A DNA stretch of 64,000 nt from Planosporangium mesophilum (GTDB taxonomy: Bacteria > Actinomycetota > Actinomycetes > Mycobacteriales > Micromonosporaceae): contig NZ_BOON01000033.1 in the NCBI RefSeq assembly GCF_016863255.1, positions 62,001-126,000 of the forward strand, written 5' to 3'. A program made the translations under genes and the position numbers. This document shows positions 52,864 to 60,155 of this stretch, one piece after another. Positions within the stretch are counted from its first letter, which is position 1. Each line of letters opens with the position of its first letter. The notes under the pieces are model-generated. The model worked only from the letters and a program-made list of their open reading frames with translations, had not been told where the DNA came from and did no database searches.

Positions 52864-53538
52864 TCATGCCCGGCTCCCCTCACCCGGTACGGTCGTTTCA
52901 TTCAGGGCCGCGATCACGCCACGCAGGTGGGCCCTGATCGCCGCCTCCGCGGCCTCCGGATCCCGCGCGGAGATCGCCGCCACGAGGGCCGTGAGACCGG
53001 CCAGGGAGACCTGCGGCCGCCCGGGCCGCAGCGACAGCCGGAACTGGTGTCGGATGATCTGCGCCTGCAGCCGCTCGATGAGCGTCGCGGCCGTGGGCTG
53101 CCGCGCGGCCCGGCGGATCACCTGGTGCAGCTCCTGGATGAGGGTCGAGTACCGCACCAGCTCACCTGCCTCCACCGCCACCCGCATCTGCTCGACCTGG
53201 GCCTGCAGGTCGGCGATCTCGGCGTCCGTGGCGTGCTGCGCGGCCTTGGCGGCGATCAGCCCCTCGAGCGCCATGCGGCACTCGGTGATCGCCACCGCCT
53301 CCTCGGTCGAGACCCTCCGGACGCGGGCGCCGCGGTTCGGGATCCGCTCCACCAGCCCCTCGGCGACCAGAGCATCCAGCGCGAGCCGCACGGCGTTGCG
53401 GGGAACGCCGAACATGCCCACCAGGTCGGCCTCGATCAGTCGCTGACCCGGGGCGAGTTCGCTACCGGTGATCGCCTCGCGCAACCGCTGGTGTGCCATC
53501 GTCCGCCCGGCGGCCGCACCCGTCACGGTGCTCTCCAC
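52864..53538 (-). CDS. GntR family (FCD) regulator, paralog of 49270
   Basis: 224 aa. The winged helix is VGMFGVPRNAVRLALDAL with VERIPNRGARVRRV; the FCD domain has AITECRMALEGLIAAKAAQ and IRHQFRLSLRPGRPQVS. GTG at 53538 follows GGGAGG. It heads the tautomerase-dioxygenase-dehydrogenase operon and likely regulates it. Compared with the paralog, the recognition helix differs (VPRNAVRL versus VSRASLRA), so the two may read different sites or answer different intermediates. Confidence 0.93.
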   Translation of the reverse strand: MESTVTGAAAGRTMAHQRLREAITGSELAPGQRLIEADLVGMFGVPRNAVRLALDALVAEGLVERIPNRGARVRRVSTEEAVAITECRMALEGLIAAKAAQHATDAEIADLQAQVEQMRVAVEAGELVRYSTLIQELHQVIRRAARQPTAATLIERLQAQIIRHQFRLSLRPGRPQVSLAGLTALVAAISARDPEAAEAAIRAHLRGVIAALNETTVPGEGSRA

Positions 53539-53579
53539 GGCCCCTCCCTTATCGGTGGGACCGACGTTAGGTTGTTGCC

Positions 53580-53591
53580 GACAGAATTGTC
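53580..53591. promoter_or_regulatory. putative GntR operator
   Basis: GACA-GAAT-TGTC is a perfect inverted repeat 42 bp upstream of the GntR start, in AT-rich DNA with further TGTC words nearby. It shares AATTGTC with the region upstream of the paralog at 49203. Confidence 0.45.
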
Positions 53592-53658
53592 AACATTCCT
53601 GTCGTGAGTTTCTTGTCCGTCACCGAGACGCTGAGGAATGTCATTCACCGTCGCCGGC

Positions 53659-53696
53659 CCCCGGGTTCTCGGCTTGCCGCGGCCGAGAACCCGGGG
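53659..53696 (-). terminator. intrinsic terminator of the exporter/signal-peptidase-like operon
   Basis: Perfect 14-bp stem CCCCGGGTTCTCGG (53659-53672) and complement (53683-53696) with a 10-nt loop, seven bases past the stop of the gene at 53703. Confidence 0.8.
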
Positions 53697-53702
53697 TGTC
53701 GG

Positions 53703-54431
53703 TCAGGAGACGCCGGCGGCTACTCTTCCGCGCCGGCGGGACAGCGCCGGCAGCACCCGCGCCAGGACGTACAGCAGCCCGATCGCGCCAAGGACGAGCA
53801 GGGCTGTCGCGTACACGTACATGCCGGCGGGATCGAACGGATTCGCGGACACCGTCACAGCGGAGCCGGTCCCCCGCACCGCTCCGGGAGGGGCGATCTT
53901 CGCCACCGCCCGGCCCTTGACGGCGGACAGCGGCACGGTGCCGCCGACCTGACCGAGGTGCGCCCGTGAGTCGCGGGCGATGTCTCGCCGGTCACCGAGC
54001 AGGAAGACACGTCCCTCCGGCACCGTGACGGTGAACGCCGGTGCGCCCGCGGCATTGCCGGACACCGTGGCGGCATCGCGTACGGCCCCGTTGACCAGTA
54101 CCTCGCCCTGCTCACCGCAGCAGGAGACCGTGTCCCCGCCGACGGCGCCGACGCGCAGGATGTACTCGGCACCCGACGGCTCGTCCGACCACGCGCCGCT
54201 CTCGACCACCACGACCTGGCCCGCCTCCAGGCCGGCACCGTCGGCCAGCGGGGCCACCAGGACCCGCTCGCCACGTTCGACGGCAGGGCCCATGACCGTC
54301 GTCTGGACCGGATAGAAGTCGTACCGCAGGCCCAGTATCAGCGCGCCTGCTACCAGCAGGACCACGCTCACCAGCGCGACAAGCCCGGTATGGCGCCGGG
54401 CGGGCCGATCACCCGCACCGATCAGATCCAT
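53703..54431 (-). CDS. signal peptidase I-like membrane protein lacking the catalytic dyad
   Basis: 242 aa with an N-terminal and a C-terminal membrane segment and an S26-type extracytoplasmic domain between. Aligned by eye to LepB, the nucleophile box SGSMMPTL reads TTVMGPAV, putting V46 in place of Ser, and the Lys box YIKRAVGLPGD reads YILRVGAVGGD, putting L92 in place of Lys. The GD-R-D-DSR box is kept (GDRRDIARDSR). It is therefore probably not a peptidase but a scaffold, chaperone or decoy. It ends the operon with the ABC exporter and the Cys-rich secreted protein, 4 bp after the permease gene. Confidence 0.75.
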   Translation of the reverse strand: MDLIGAGDRPARRHTGLVALVSVVLLVAGALILGLRYDFYPVQTTVMGPAVERGERVLVAPLADGAGLEAGQVVVVESGAWSDEPSGAEYILRVGAVGGDTVSCCGEQGEVLVNGAVRDAATVSGNAAGAPAFTVTVPEGRVFLLGDRRDIARDSRAHLGQVGGTVPLSAVKGRAVAKIAPPGAVRGTGSAVTVSANPFDPAGMYVYATALLVLGAIGLLYVLARVLPALSRRRGRVAAGVS

Positions 54432-54435
54432 CGAA

Positions 54436-56730
54436 TCACTCCCTCTTCAGGTCCTCGGAGGCCAACCTGCGGACCGCAACGAAGCTGCCGGCGCAGAGCG
54501 CCACCAGCACCGAGACCCCGAGGAACGGCACCATCGCGTCGACGGTCCCCCCGTACCAGCCCCGGCCTATGTCGTTGAGCCGCAGGGCGACGTTGCCCGC
54601 CAGGTAGCCGGCCACCGCCGCGACGAGCAGGACGACGACCAGCGCGGCGAGAAGCTGCAGTATCTGGGTCAGCCGGATGAGCCTCCGGCGCATCCCCACC
54701 ACCAGCAGGACCGCCACGTCACGGCGTCTCTCCACCGCGTTGTCAACGGTCGCGATGCCGAAGGCGAGGATGGAGACCAGGAATCCGACGAGGACTCCGA
54801 AGTCGATGACGCCACGTTGATTCCGGGCCAGTTCGAGAAGATCAAGATCTTCACCCCAGACGCGTACCTGGGTGGCCGGTGACAGCGCGGCGACCCGCAC
54901 CTTGAAGTCGGAGAGCACGCGGGGGTCCGGGTCGATCAGGAACCCGGAGTACGAGTCCTTGGTCCAGCTCCAGGCGGGACCGTCGTGCGCGTAGAACAGA
55001 CCGCCGTAGGCCTGGACCGGAAAGGGAGAGTCGTCGGGGACGACGATGCGCTGGCCGGGGACCGTGACCGACTGAGGCTTCCCGTCGCCGCGGTCGAAGT
55101 CGAACTGGGCACCCTCCGCGACCTCGTACGGCGTGTTCGCGACCGCCTGGGACGCCATCCGGAACCAGCGGCCGTCGCGGCACTCCGGAAAGGGCTGCCG
55201 GAACAGGTTGCGCAGGCCCGCGCAGCTCATGGTTACCAGTCGATATCCCGAAGCCCTCGCCTGGTCCACCACTCCGGACCCCCCTGCCACACCCGTGGTG
55301 GGCAACAGGCTGGTCTGCACGGTCCATCGGAACCGCGACGGCAGATCGTAGATCTTCTGCCGGACCGCGGGGTCCGGTGCGCTGTTGCCGTCGATGTCGA
55401 CGCTGTAGCTGCCACCCCTCGGACTGGACCGCAGCTCGAGGTCGCGCAGCACGCCGGCGCTGACGCCGGCCACGAGTACCAGCAGCGCCAGGCCGATCAG
55501 CAGCCGCAGCGTCACACCGGCCTGCAACGCGAGTCGCGCCCCGGCCATCCGTACCGACAGCGGGAACGACGGCTTGCGCATCATCCGGGCGACCCCGGCG
55601 ATGATGGGCTTCAGGCCGACCAGCACACCGATGACCGTGATCACGACCGAGCCGATGGCGACCCACATCATCGCGCCGGGCATCGCCTGGTGCCGGACAC
55701 CGGCCACTGGCTGGAGCGAGAAGAGAAGGTACGTCGTCAGCCCGAGGCCGAACGCGAGCGGCAGCAGCAGCCACACGCGTGGGCGGGCCTCGCCGGTGTC
55801 CCGGCGGGCCTCGATCGGCCGGCTGAGGCTGCGGCGCAGGCCGGCGGCGCCGACGAAGCCCGAGACGACACCCACCACGACGGTCAGGAAGGCAATGAAG
55901 GGCGGGCCGAACCCGGTCTTGTCCGGATACCAGGAGAAGCCGAGAATGCCGCTCGTCGCGAGTGCCGGATGGGCCAGCCGGAACAGCAGGATACCGATCA
56001 AGCCGCCGATCAGACCGGAGAACGCGGACTCCAGGAACGCGATGCGCAGCACGAGCCCGCGGCGCATGCCGATCAGCCGCAGGGCCGCGTAACGGCGCAA
56101 CCGGGTCGCTGCGGCCAGTCGGCCGCAGACCATCAGATAGATGACGACCGGGGGCAGTACCAGCAACGCCAGGCTCTGGGTCAACCCGGTCTGCTGCTTG
56201 GCCAGCGCGAGGTTGTCCCGGGTACCGAACGCGGCACCGGGATGCGCATCCGCCATCCCGGTGCGCGGCACGCCGACGTAGGCGAACAGTTCGTCAGGGC
56301 CGAGCAGCCCGGCCGGCCGAATCGTACCGATCACCCGGCCGGGTACCAGACTCGCGAGGCTCGGCTCGCGCGACAACCGCGCGGCGAGCGCGGGAGAGAC
56401 GACGAGCTCGCCGGGGCCGGGCAGCCGGGCGACGCCCGGCGCCGGGACGGCGGCGGGACCGACGTCGGCGAGGAACGTACGACCGAGCCGCTGCCCGTCC
56501 CAGACGTCGGTGGAGGTCGAGAACACGAAGTTGGCGCGCCCGTGCTCGACCGGCTGCCTGGGCATACGGGCATTCATGACGTCGGCCCGACTCTGAAGTA
56601 CCCCGGGCATGACAGCCACCAGGGTGCCGGCCACGATGCCGACCGCGATCCCGACCACCACCAGGATCATCCGTACGAAGCCCGCGACACCACCGCCGCG
56701 GAGGAGGCGGAAGGTGAGTCTCAGCGTCAT
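54436..56730 (-). CDS. MacB/FtsX-type ABC transporter permease
   Basis: 764 aa with about ten membrane segments, two FtsX-like core regions (residues ~185-300 and ~660-760) and a large extracytoplasmic domain between (~430-650). ERRRDVAVLLVVGMRRR matches the conserved coupling loop of FtsX-like permeases. Proteins of this kind do not move small solutes across the membrane but drive release or activation of extracytoplasmic proteins or peptides. The ATPase gene overlaps upstream by ATGA. Similar permease/ATPase pairs accompany lactococcin-972-type bacteriocins. Confidence 0.87.
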   Translation of the reverse strand: MTLRLTFRLLRGGGVAGFVRMILVVVGIAVGIVAGTLVAVMPGVLQSRADVMNARMPRQPVEHGRANFVFSTSTDVWDGQRLGRTFLADVGPAAVPAPGVARLPGPGELVVSPALAARLSREPSLASLVPGRVIGTIRPAGLLGPDELFAYVGVPRTGMADAHPGAAFGTRDNLALAKQQTGLTQSLALLVLPPVVIYLMVCGRLAAATRLRRYAALRLIGMRRGLVLRIAFLESAFSGLIGGLIGILLFRLAHPALATSGILGFSWYPDKTGFGPPFIAFLTVVVGVVSGFVGAAGLRRSLSRPIEARRDTGEARPRVWLLLPLAFGLGLTTYLLFSLQPVAGVRHQAMPGAMMWVAIGSVVITVIGVLVGLKPIIAGVARMMRKPSFPLSVRMAGARLALQAGVTLRLLIGLALLVLVAGVSAGVLRDLELRSSPRGGSYSVDIDGNSAPDPAVRQKIYDLPSRFRWTVQTSLLPTTGVAGGSGVVDQARASGYRLVTMSCAGLRNLFRQPFPECRDGRWFRMASQAVANTPYEVAEGAQFDFDRGDGKPQSVTVPGQRIVVPDDSPFPVQAYGGLFYAHDGPAWSWTKDSYSGFLIDPDPRVLSDFKVRVAALSPATQVRVWGEDLDLLELARNQRGVIDFGVLVGFLVSILAFGIATVDNAVERRRDVAVLLVVGMRRRLIRLTQILQLLAALVVVLLVAAVAGYLAGNVALRLNDIGRGWYGGTVDAMVPFLGVSVLVALCAGSFVAVRRLASEDLKRE

Positions 56731-57386
56731 TCAGACCCGACCATCCGTCCGTCACGCATCTCGATGATCTCGTCCGCCTGTCCGGCGACCGAGGTGTCGT
56801 GCGTGACCAGAACGACCGACGTGCCGTTCTCCTTGGCCAACTGCAGCATCGCCGACAGCACGATCGCGCCGTTGACGGAGTCCAGGGAGCCGGTCGGCTC
56901 GTCGGCGAAGAGCAGCCGGGGCCGGTGCACGATGGCGCGGGCCACGGCGGCCCGCTGCGCCTGTCCACCGGAGACCTGCACCGGCCGGCGGTCCGCCTGC
57001 TCGACGATGTCGAGCTGCTGCAACAGGTCGTCGACCCGCTTCTTGCGGTCGGCCCGCCGCCAGCCGTTGAGCTCCAGCGGTAGCGCGATGTTCTCCCGCA
57101 GCGTCAGCTCGGGTACGAGTTCGGCGAACTGGAACACGAAGCCGAAGTGTTTGCGCCGCAGTTCGGAGCGCTCATCCTCGGACAGGTTGTTCAGGAGCAC
57201 GTCGTCGAGCCGGATCTCCCCGGTGTCCGGCGTCAACAGGCCGGCCAGGCAGTACAGCAGGGACGACTTACCGGAGCCACTGGCCCCGATCAGGGCGACG
57301 ACCGAACCTTCGGCGACGGTGGCGCTGGCACCAGCCAGCGCCACCGTCTTGCCGTAAGTCAGGCCCACGTCACGGGCACTCAGCAC
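56727..57386 (-). CDS. ABC transporter ATP-binding protein (LolD/MacB type)
   Basis: 219 aa. Walker A is GASGSGKSSLLY, the signature VSGGQAQRAAVARA, Walker B RLLFADEPTGSLD, and the switch His is in LVTHDTSVA. DEPTGSLD and the short length are typical of the MacB/LolD/FtsE class that partners FtsX-like permeases. It lies 36 bp after the small secreted-protein gene and overlaps the permease gene by 4 bp. Confidence 0.93.
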   Translation of the reverse strand: MLSARDVGLTYGKTVALAGASATVAEGSVVALIGASGSGKSSLLYCLAGLLTPDTGEIRLDDVLLNNLSEDERSELRRKHFGFVFQFAELVPELTLRENIALPLELNGWRRADRKKRVDDLLQQLDIVEQADRRPVQVSGGQAQRAAVARAIVHRPRLLFADEPTGSLDSVNGAIVLSAMLQLAKENGTSVVLVTHDTSVAGQADEIIEMRDGRMVGSE

Positions 57387-57422
57387 GACTTACCGCTTTC
57401 CCTCACAAGGTGGCCGAAACGA

Positions 57423-57848
57423 CTACCGGTAGTACACCTGCGAGACACCGCAGGTGTCCGGCCCGAGGTCGTCCACGCACACCTGGTACTGACCGCTGCC
57501 GACCTGCGTGGCCTGCGGGTCGTAGAACTCACGGTTCTCGTACGCGCAGCCGGCGGAGCTGCCGTTGCTGTCGCCGCGCCGCGCGGCCCAGTCGTACCCC
57601 GCGGCCCGGCCCTGGCCGTACACGCCGTTGCCGTCGTTCGCGTTGTCACAGATGTTGCCGTTGACCACGAAACCGCCGTGCCCCGTCCCGGCCGGGTAGA
57701 ACGTCCAGCTGCCGGAGAACGAGCCCTCGTTGGCGTTGCTCGTCCTCAGGTTGAGGGAGCCACCCGCGTACGCGGCGCTGGCCCCACCCAGGAGGAAAGC
57801 CGCGCCCAAGGCGAGGCCTGCCATGACCTTTTTGCTGGTGTGTGTCAC
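57423..57848 (-). CDS. small secreted four-cysteine protein of unknown function
   Basis: 141 aa, GTG start after GGGGAG. A Sec signal peptide ends AAYAG at about residue 29, leaving a mature protein of about 110 residues rich in Gly, Asn, Ser and Tyr with four Cys (NGNICDN, SAGCAYEN, YQVCVDDL, PDTCGVSQV), enough for two disulfides. No family was recognised. As the first gene of an operon with a MacB-type exporter and a signal-peptidase-like protein, it may be the exported or matured cargo, for example a bacteriocin-like or surface-signalling protein; that is inference. Confidence 0.8.
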   Translation of the reverse strand: MTHTSKKVMAGLALGAAFLLGGASAAYAGGSLNLRTSNANEGSFSGSWTFYPAGTGHGGFVVNGNICDNANDGNGVYGQGRAAGYDWAARRGDSNGSSAGCAYENREFYDPQATQVGSGQYQVCVDDLGPDTCGVSQVYYR

Positions 57849-58380
57849 TCTTTCTCCCCGTCATTGCACGTAGCGATCCGGCTACGGATCGATGACCACC
57901 GCGGTGTGAGGGAGAAGCATTGCATCGACATACATGGATTCGCTGCCCCGTTTTGTAAGCGGCTCGGCAGCCGCCTCCACATTACGGATCAGGGTCGAGC
58001 CCGGACCTGGGGGGTAGCACGATGGTCACCTGCGAAAACGCCGCGCAGAAGGAGGACATCGTCACCTACCGAACAAAGCGTCCATCCACGCTATTCGATT
58101 AAACGTACCATTCGGTCAAGCCGTCCCCGCCGATCCCGCACGGTCCGCGCCGATCCGACGACGTGACGTGACGTTCAGCCGCGGTCTCGGACCAGGAATC
58201 AGCCATCGTCGTCGGAGTTTCAGGCGAGGCTGGGGTCATTTTTCGTGCACATACCTCGCGGTGTGGGTACGTCGCCAGAGACGTGCGTACGAAAACGAAG
58301 GTGCCCCCCGGCCCGTTAACCGCTGGACGAGGCGCATCGACCGCTCACCCGGGCGCGCATGCCCATCGACTGACGTCGCG
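57849..58380. other. intergenic region, 5' of the secreted-protein operon
   Basis: About 530 bp without a convincing gene on either strand. It is relatively AT-rich around 57920-57960 and 58070-58110 (CTATTCGATTAAACGTACCATT), which may hold the promoter of the leftward operon. No repeat or structured element was noticed apart from the terminator that follows. Confidence 0.5.
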
Positions 58381-58424
58381 CACCGGAGCCCCAGGTCCTC
58401 GGACGAGGGCCTGGGGCTCCGGTG
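58381..58424 (-). terminator. intrinsic terminator of formaldehyde dehydrogenase gene
   Basis: Perfect 15-bp stem CACCGGAGCCCCAGG (58381-58395) and complement (58410-58424) with a 14-nt loop, 66 bp past the stop codon at 58491 on the minus strand. Confidence 0.8.
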
Positions 58425-58490
58425 GTCACGGGTCGGAGCTACGCCGGCAGTTCGGAGGCCGGCCGCTCGGTCGCGTGGACGTCGCGGCGG

Positions 58491-59714
58491 TCAGGCCGCC
58501 TTGCCGGTGACGCCGTGCGGGTCGATGACGTACTTTCGGGAGGCGCCCGAGTCGAACTCGGCGTAGCCGCGCGGGGCGTCGTCCAGGCTGATCACCGTCG
58601 CGTTGACCGCCTTCGCGATCTGTACCCGGTCGTGCAGGATCGCCTGCATCAGCTGTCGGTTGTAGCGCATGACCGGGCACTGGCCGGTGACGAACGACAG
58701 CGACTTCGCCCACCCGGTACCCAGCGACAGCGAGAGCGCACCGCGCTTCGCCGCGTCGTCGACGCCGCCCGGGTCGCCGGTCACGTACAGGCCGGGGATG
58801 CCGATCGCGCCGCCGGCCGCCGTGAGCTCCATGAGGGAGTTCAGGACGGTTGCCGGCGCCTCGGTCGCCGCTCCGGCGCCGTGGCCGCGGGCCTCGAAGC
58901 CCACGGCGTCGACACCGGCGTCGACCTCGGGCACGCCGAGGATCTGCTCGATCTGGTCCTTCGGGTCGCCCTTCGACACGTCGACGGTCTCGCAGCCGAA
59001 GCTGCGGGCCTGGGCCAGCCGTTCCTCGTTGAGGTCGGCGACGATGACCACGGCGGCGCCGAGCAGCTGGGCCGAGGCGGCGGCAGCCAGGCCGACCGGG
59101 CCGGCGCCGGCGACGTACACGGTGGACCCGGTGGTGACCCCGGCGCTCACCGCGCCGTGGTAACCGGTCGGGAAGATGTCCGACAGCATCGTCAGGTCGA
59201 GGATCTTCTCCATCGCCTGGTCACGGTCGGGGAAGCGAAGCAGGTTCCAGTCCGCGTACGGGACCATCACGAACTCCGACTGGCCGCCGAGCCACCCGCC
59301 CATGTCGACGTAGCCGTAGGCCGAGCCGGGCCGGTCGGGGTTGACGTTGAGGCAGATGCCGGTCTTGCCCTCCTTGCAGTTCCGGCACCGGCCGCAGGCG
59401 ATGTTGAACGGTACCGAGCAGACGTCGCCGACCTTGATGAACTCCACCCCGGGGCCGGTCTCGACGACCTCACCGAGGATCTCGTGGCCCAGCACCAGCC
59501 CGTGCGGCGCCGTCGTCCGCCCGCGGACCATGTGCTGGTCGCTGCCGCAGATGTTGGTGGTCAGCACCTTCAGAATCGCCCCGTGCGGGCACTCCCGGCC
59601 GACGTTGTCCGGGTGGACGCCGGGTCCGTCGCGCAGGACCAGACCCGGATAGTCGAGGTCTCGGACCTCGACCGTGCCCGGGCCCTGATAGGTGACACCG
59701 CGGTTGTCAGCCAT
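58491..59714 (-). CDS. fdhA: glutathione-independent formaldehyde dehydrogenase (zinc ADH family)
   Basis: 407 aa. The catalytic zinc site is in NICGSDQHM and GLVLGHEILGEVVE, the structural zinc site is CGRCRNCKEGKTGIC, and the NAD motif is VAGAGPVGLAAA. MGGWLGGQSEFVMVPYAD and NPDRPGSAYGYVDM are characteristic of the PFDH group, which keeps NAD tightly bound and oxidises formaldehyde or other aldehydes. ATG at 59714 is preceded by GGGAG. It is a single-gene transcript with its own terminator. Confidence 0.94.
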   Translation of the reverse strand: MADNRGVTYQGPGTVEVRDLDYPGLVLRDGPGVHPDNVGRECPHGAILKVLTTNICGSDQHMVRGRTTAPHGLVLGHEILGEVVETGPGVEFIKVGDVCSVPFNIACGRCRNCKEGKTGICLNVNPDRPGSAYGYVDMGGWLGGQSEFVMVPYADWNLLRFPDRDQAMEKILDLTMLSDIFPTGYHGAVSAGVTTGSTVYVAGAGPVGLAAAASAQLLGAAVVIVADLNEERLAQARSFGCETVDVSKGDPKDQIEQILGVPEVDAGVDAVGFEARGHGAGAATEAPATVLNSLMELTAAGGAIGIPGLYVTGDPGGVDDAAKRGALSLSLGTGWAKSLSFVTGQCPVMRYNRQLMQAILHDRVQIAKAVNATVISLDDAPRGYAEFDSGASRKYVIDPHGVTGKAA

Positions 59715-60155
59715 GAGGTAACTCCCTCTCTAGAGTCGTGTCGCCGCGAACGACATGCGGCGGCGACCGGTGCTGGACCTCCGTCCGTGCTGACCGGAGC
59801 CTGGCGACGACCGGCTATGACCGCCGTCACACACCAACCTAGGGAGCGTGAAAGGGGCAGGAATCGGTCCGATGTCAGCTCGTGGACGACCGTTTCGGCG
59901 GGGTCGACTACGTCATCCGTCGCGCTGCTCGGCGCCCACCTGCCGGGCGGCCCGCAAGCGCGGCATCGCCTCGGCCCTTCCGCTGCGGGCACTCACGGCG
60001 CGCCACTCCCCTCGCCTAGACCCTGTTTCTCGTCCCCGTAACGGCCAACCGCCATCCAAGGGTTTACCATCATCGATCCGCACCTTGGAGTGGTCGCGTT
60101 CCGCGGTCACCCCGGCCGACACCCCTGCACAGCCCCCGGACCGAAGAGGTAACCC
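59715..60155. other. intergenic region between divergent fdhA and protease genes
   Basis: About 440 bp without a gene. Promoters for both neighbours are expected here; a modest AT-rich patch at 60055-60080 (GGGTTTACCATCATCG) is the best candidate for the protease. No palindrome above 8 bp was noticed. Confidence 0.45.

Noticed and set aside
57423-57848. Assignment of the small secreted protein to the lactococcin 972 family
   Set aside because: The operon layout is similar, but the protein has four Cys and lacks the Trp/His pattern of that family; kept as unknown.
58168-58566. 132-codon plus-strand open frame
   Set aside because: It runs through the fdhA terminator into the antisense strand of fdhA and has no protein-like features; typical chance frame in GC-rich DNA.
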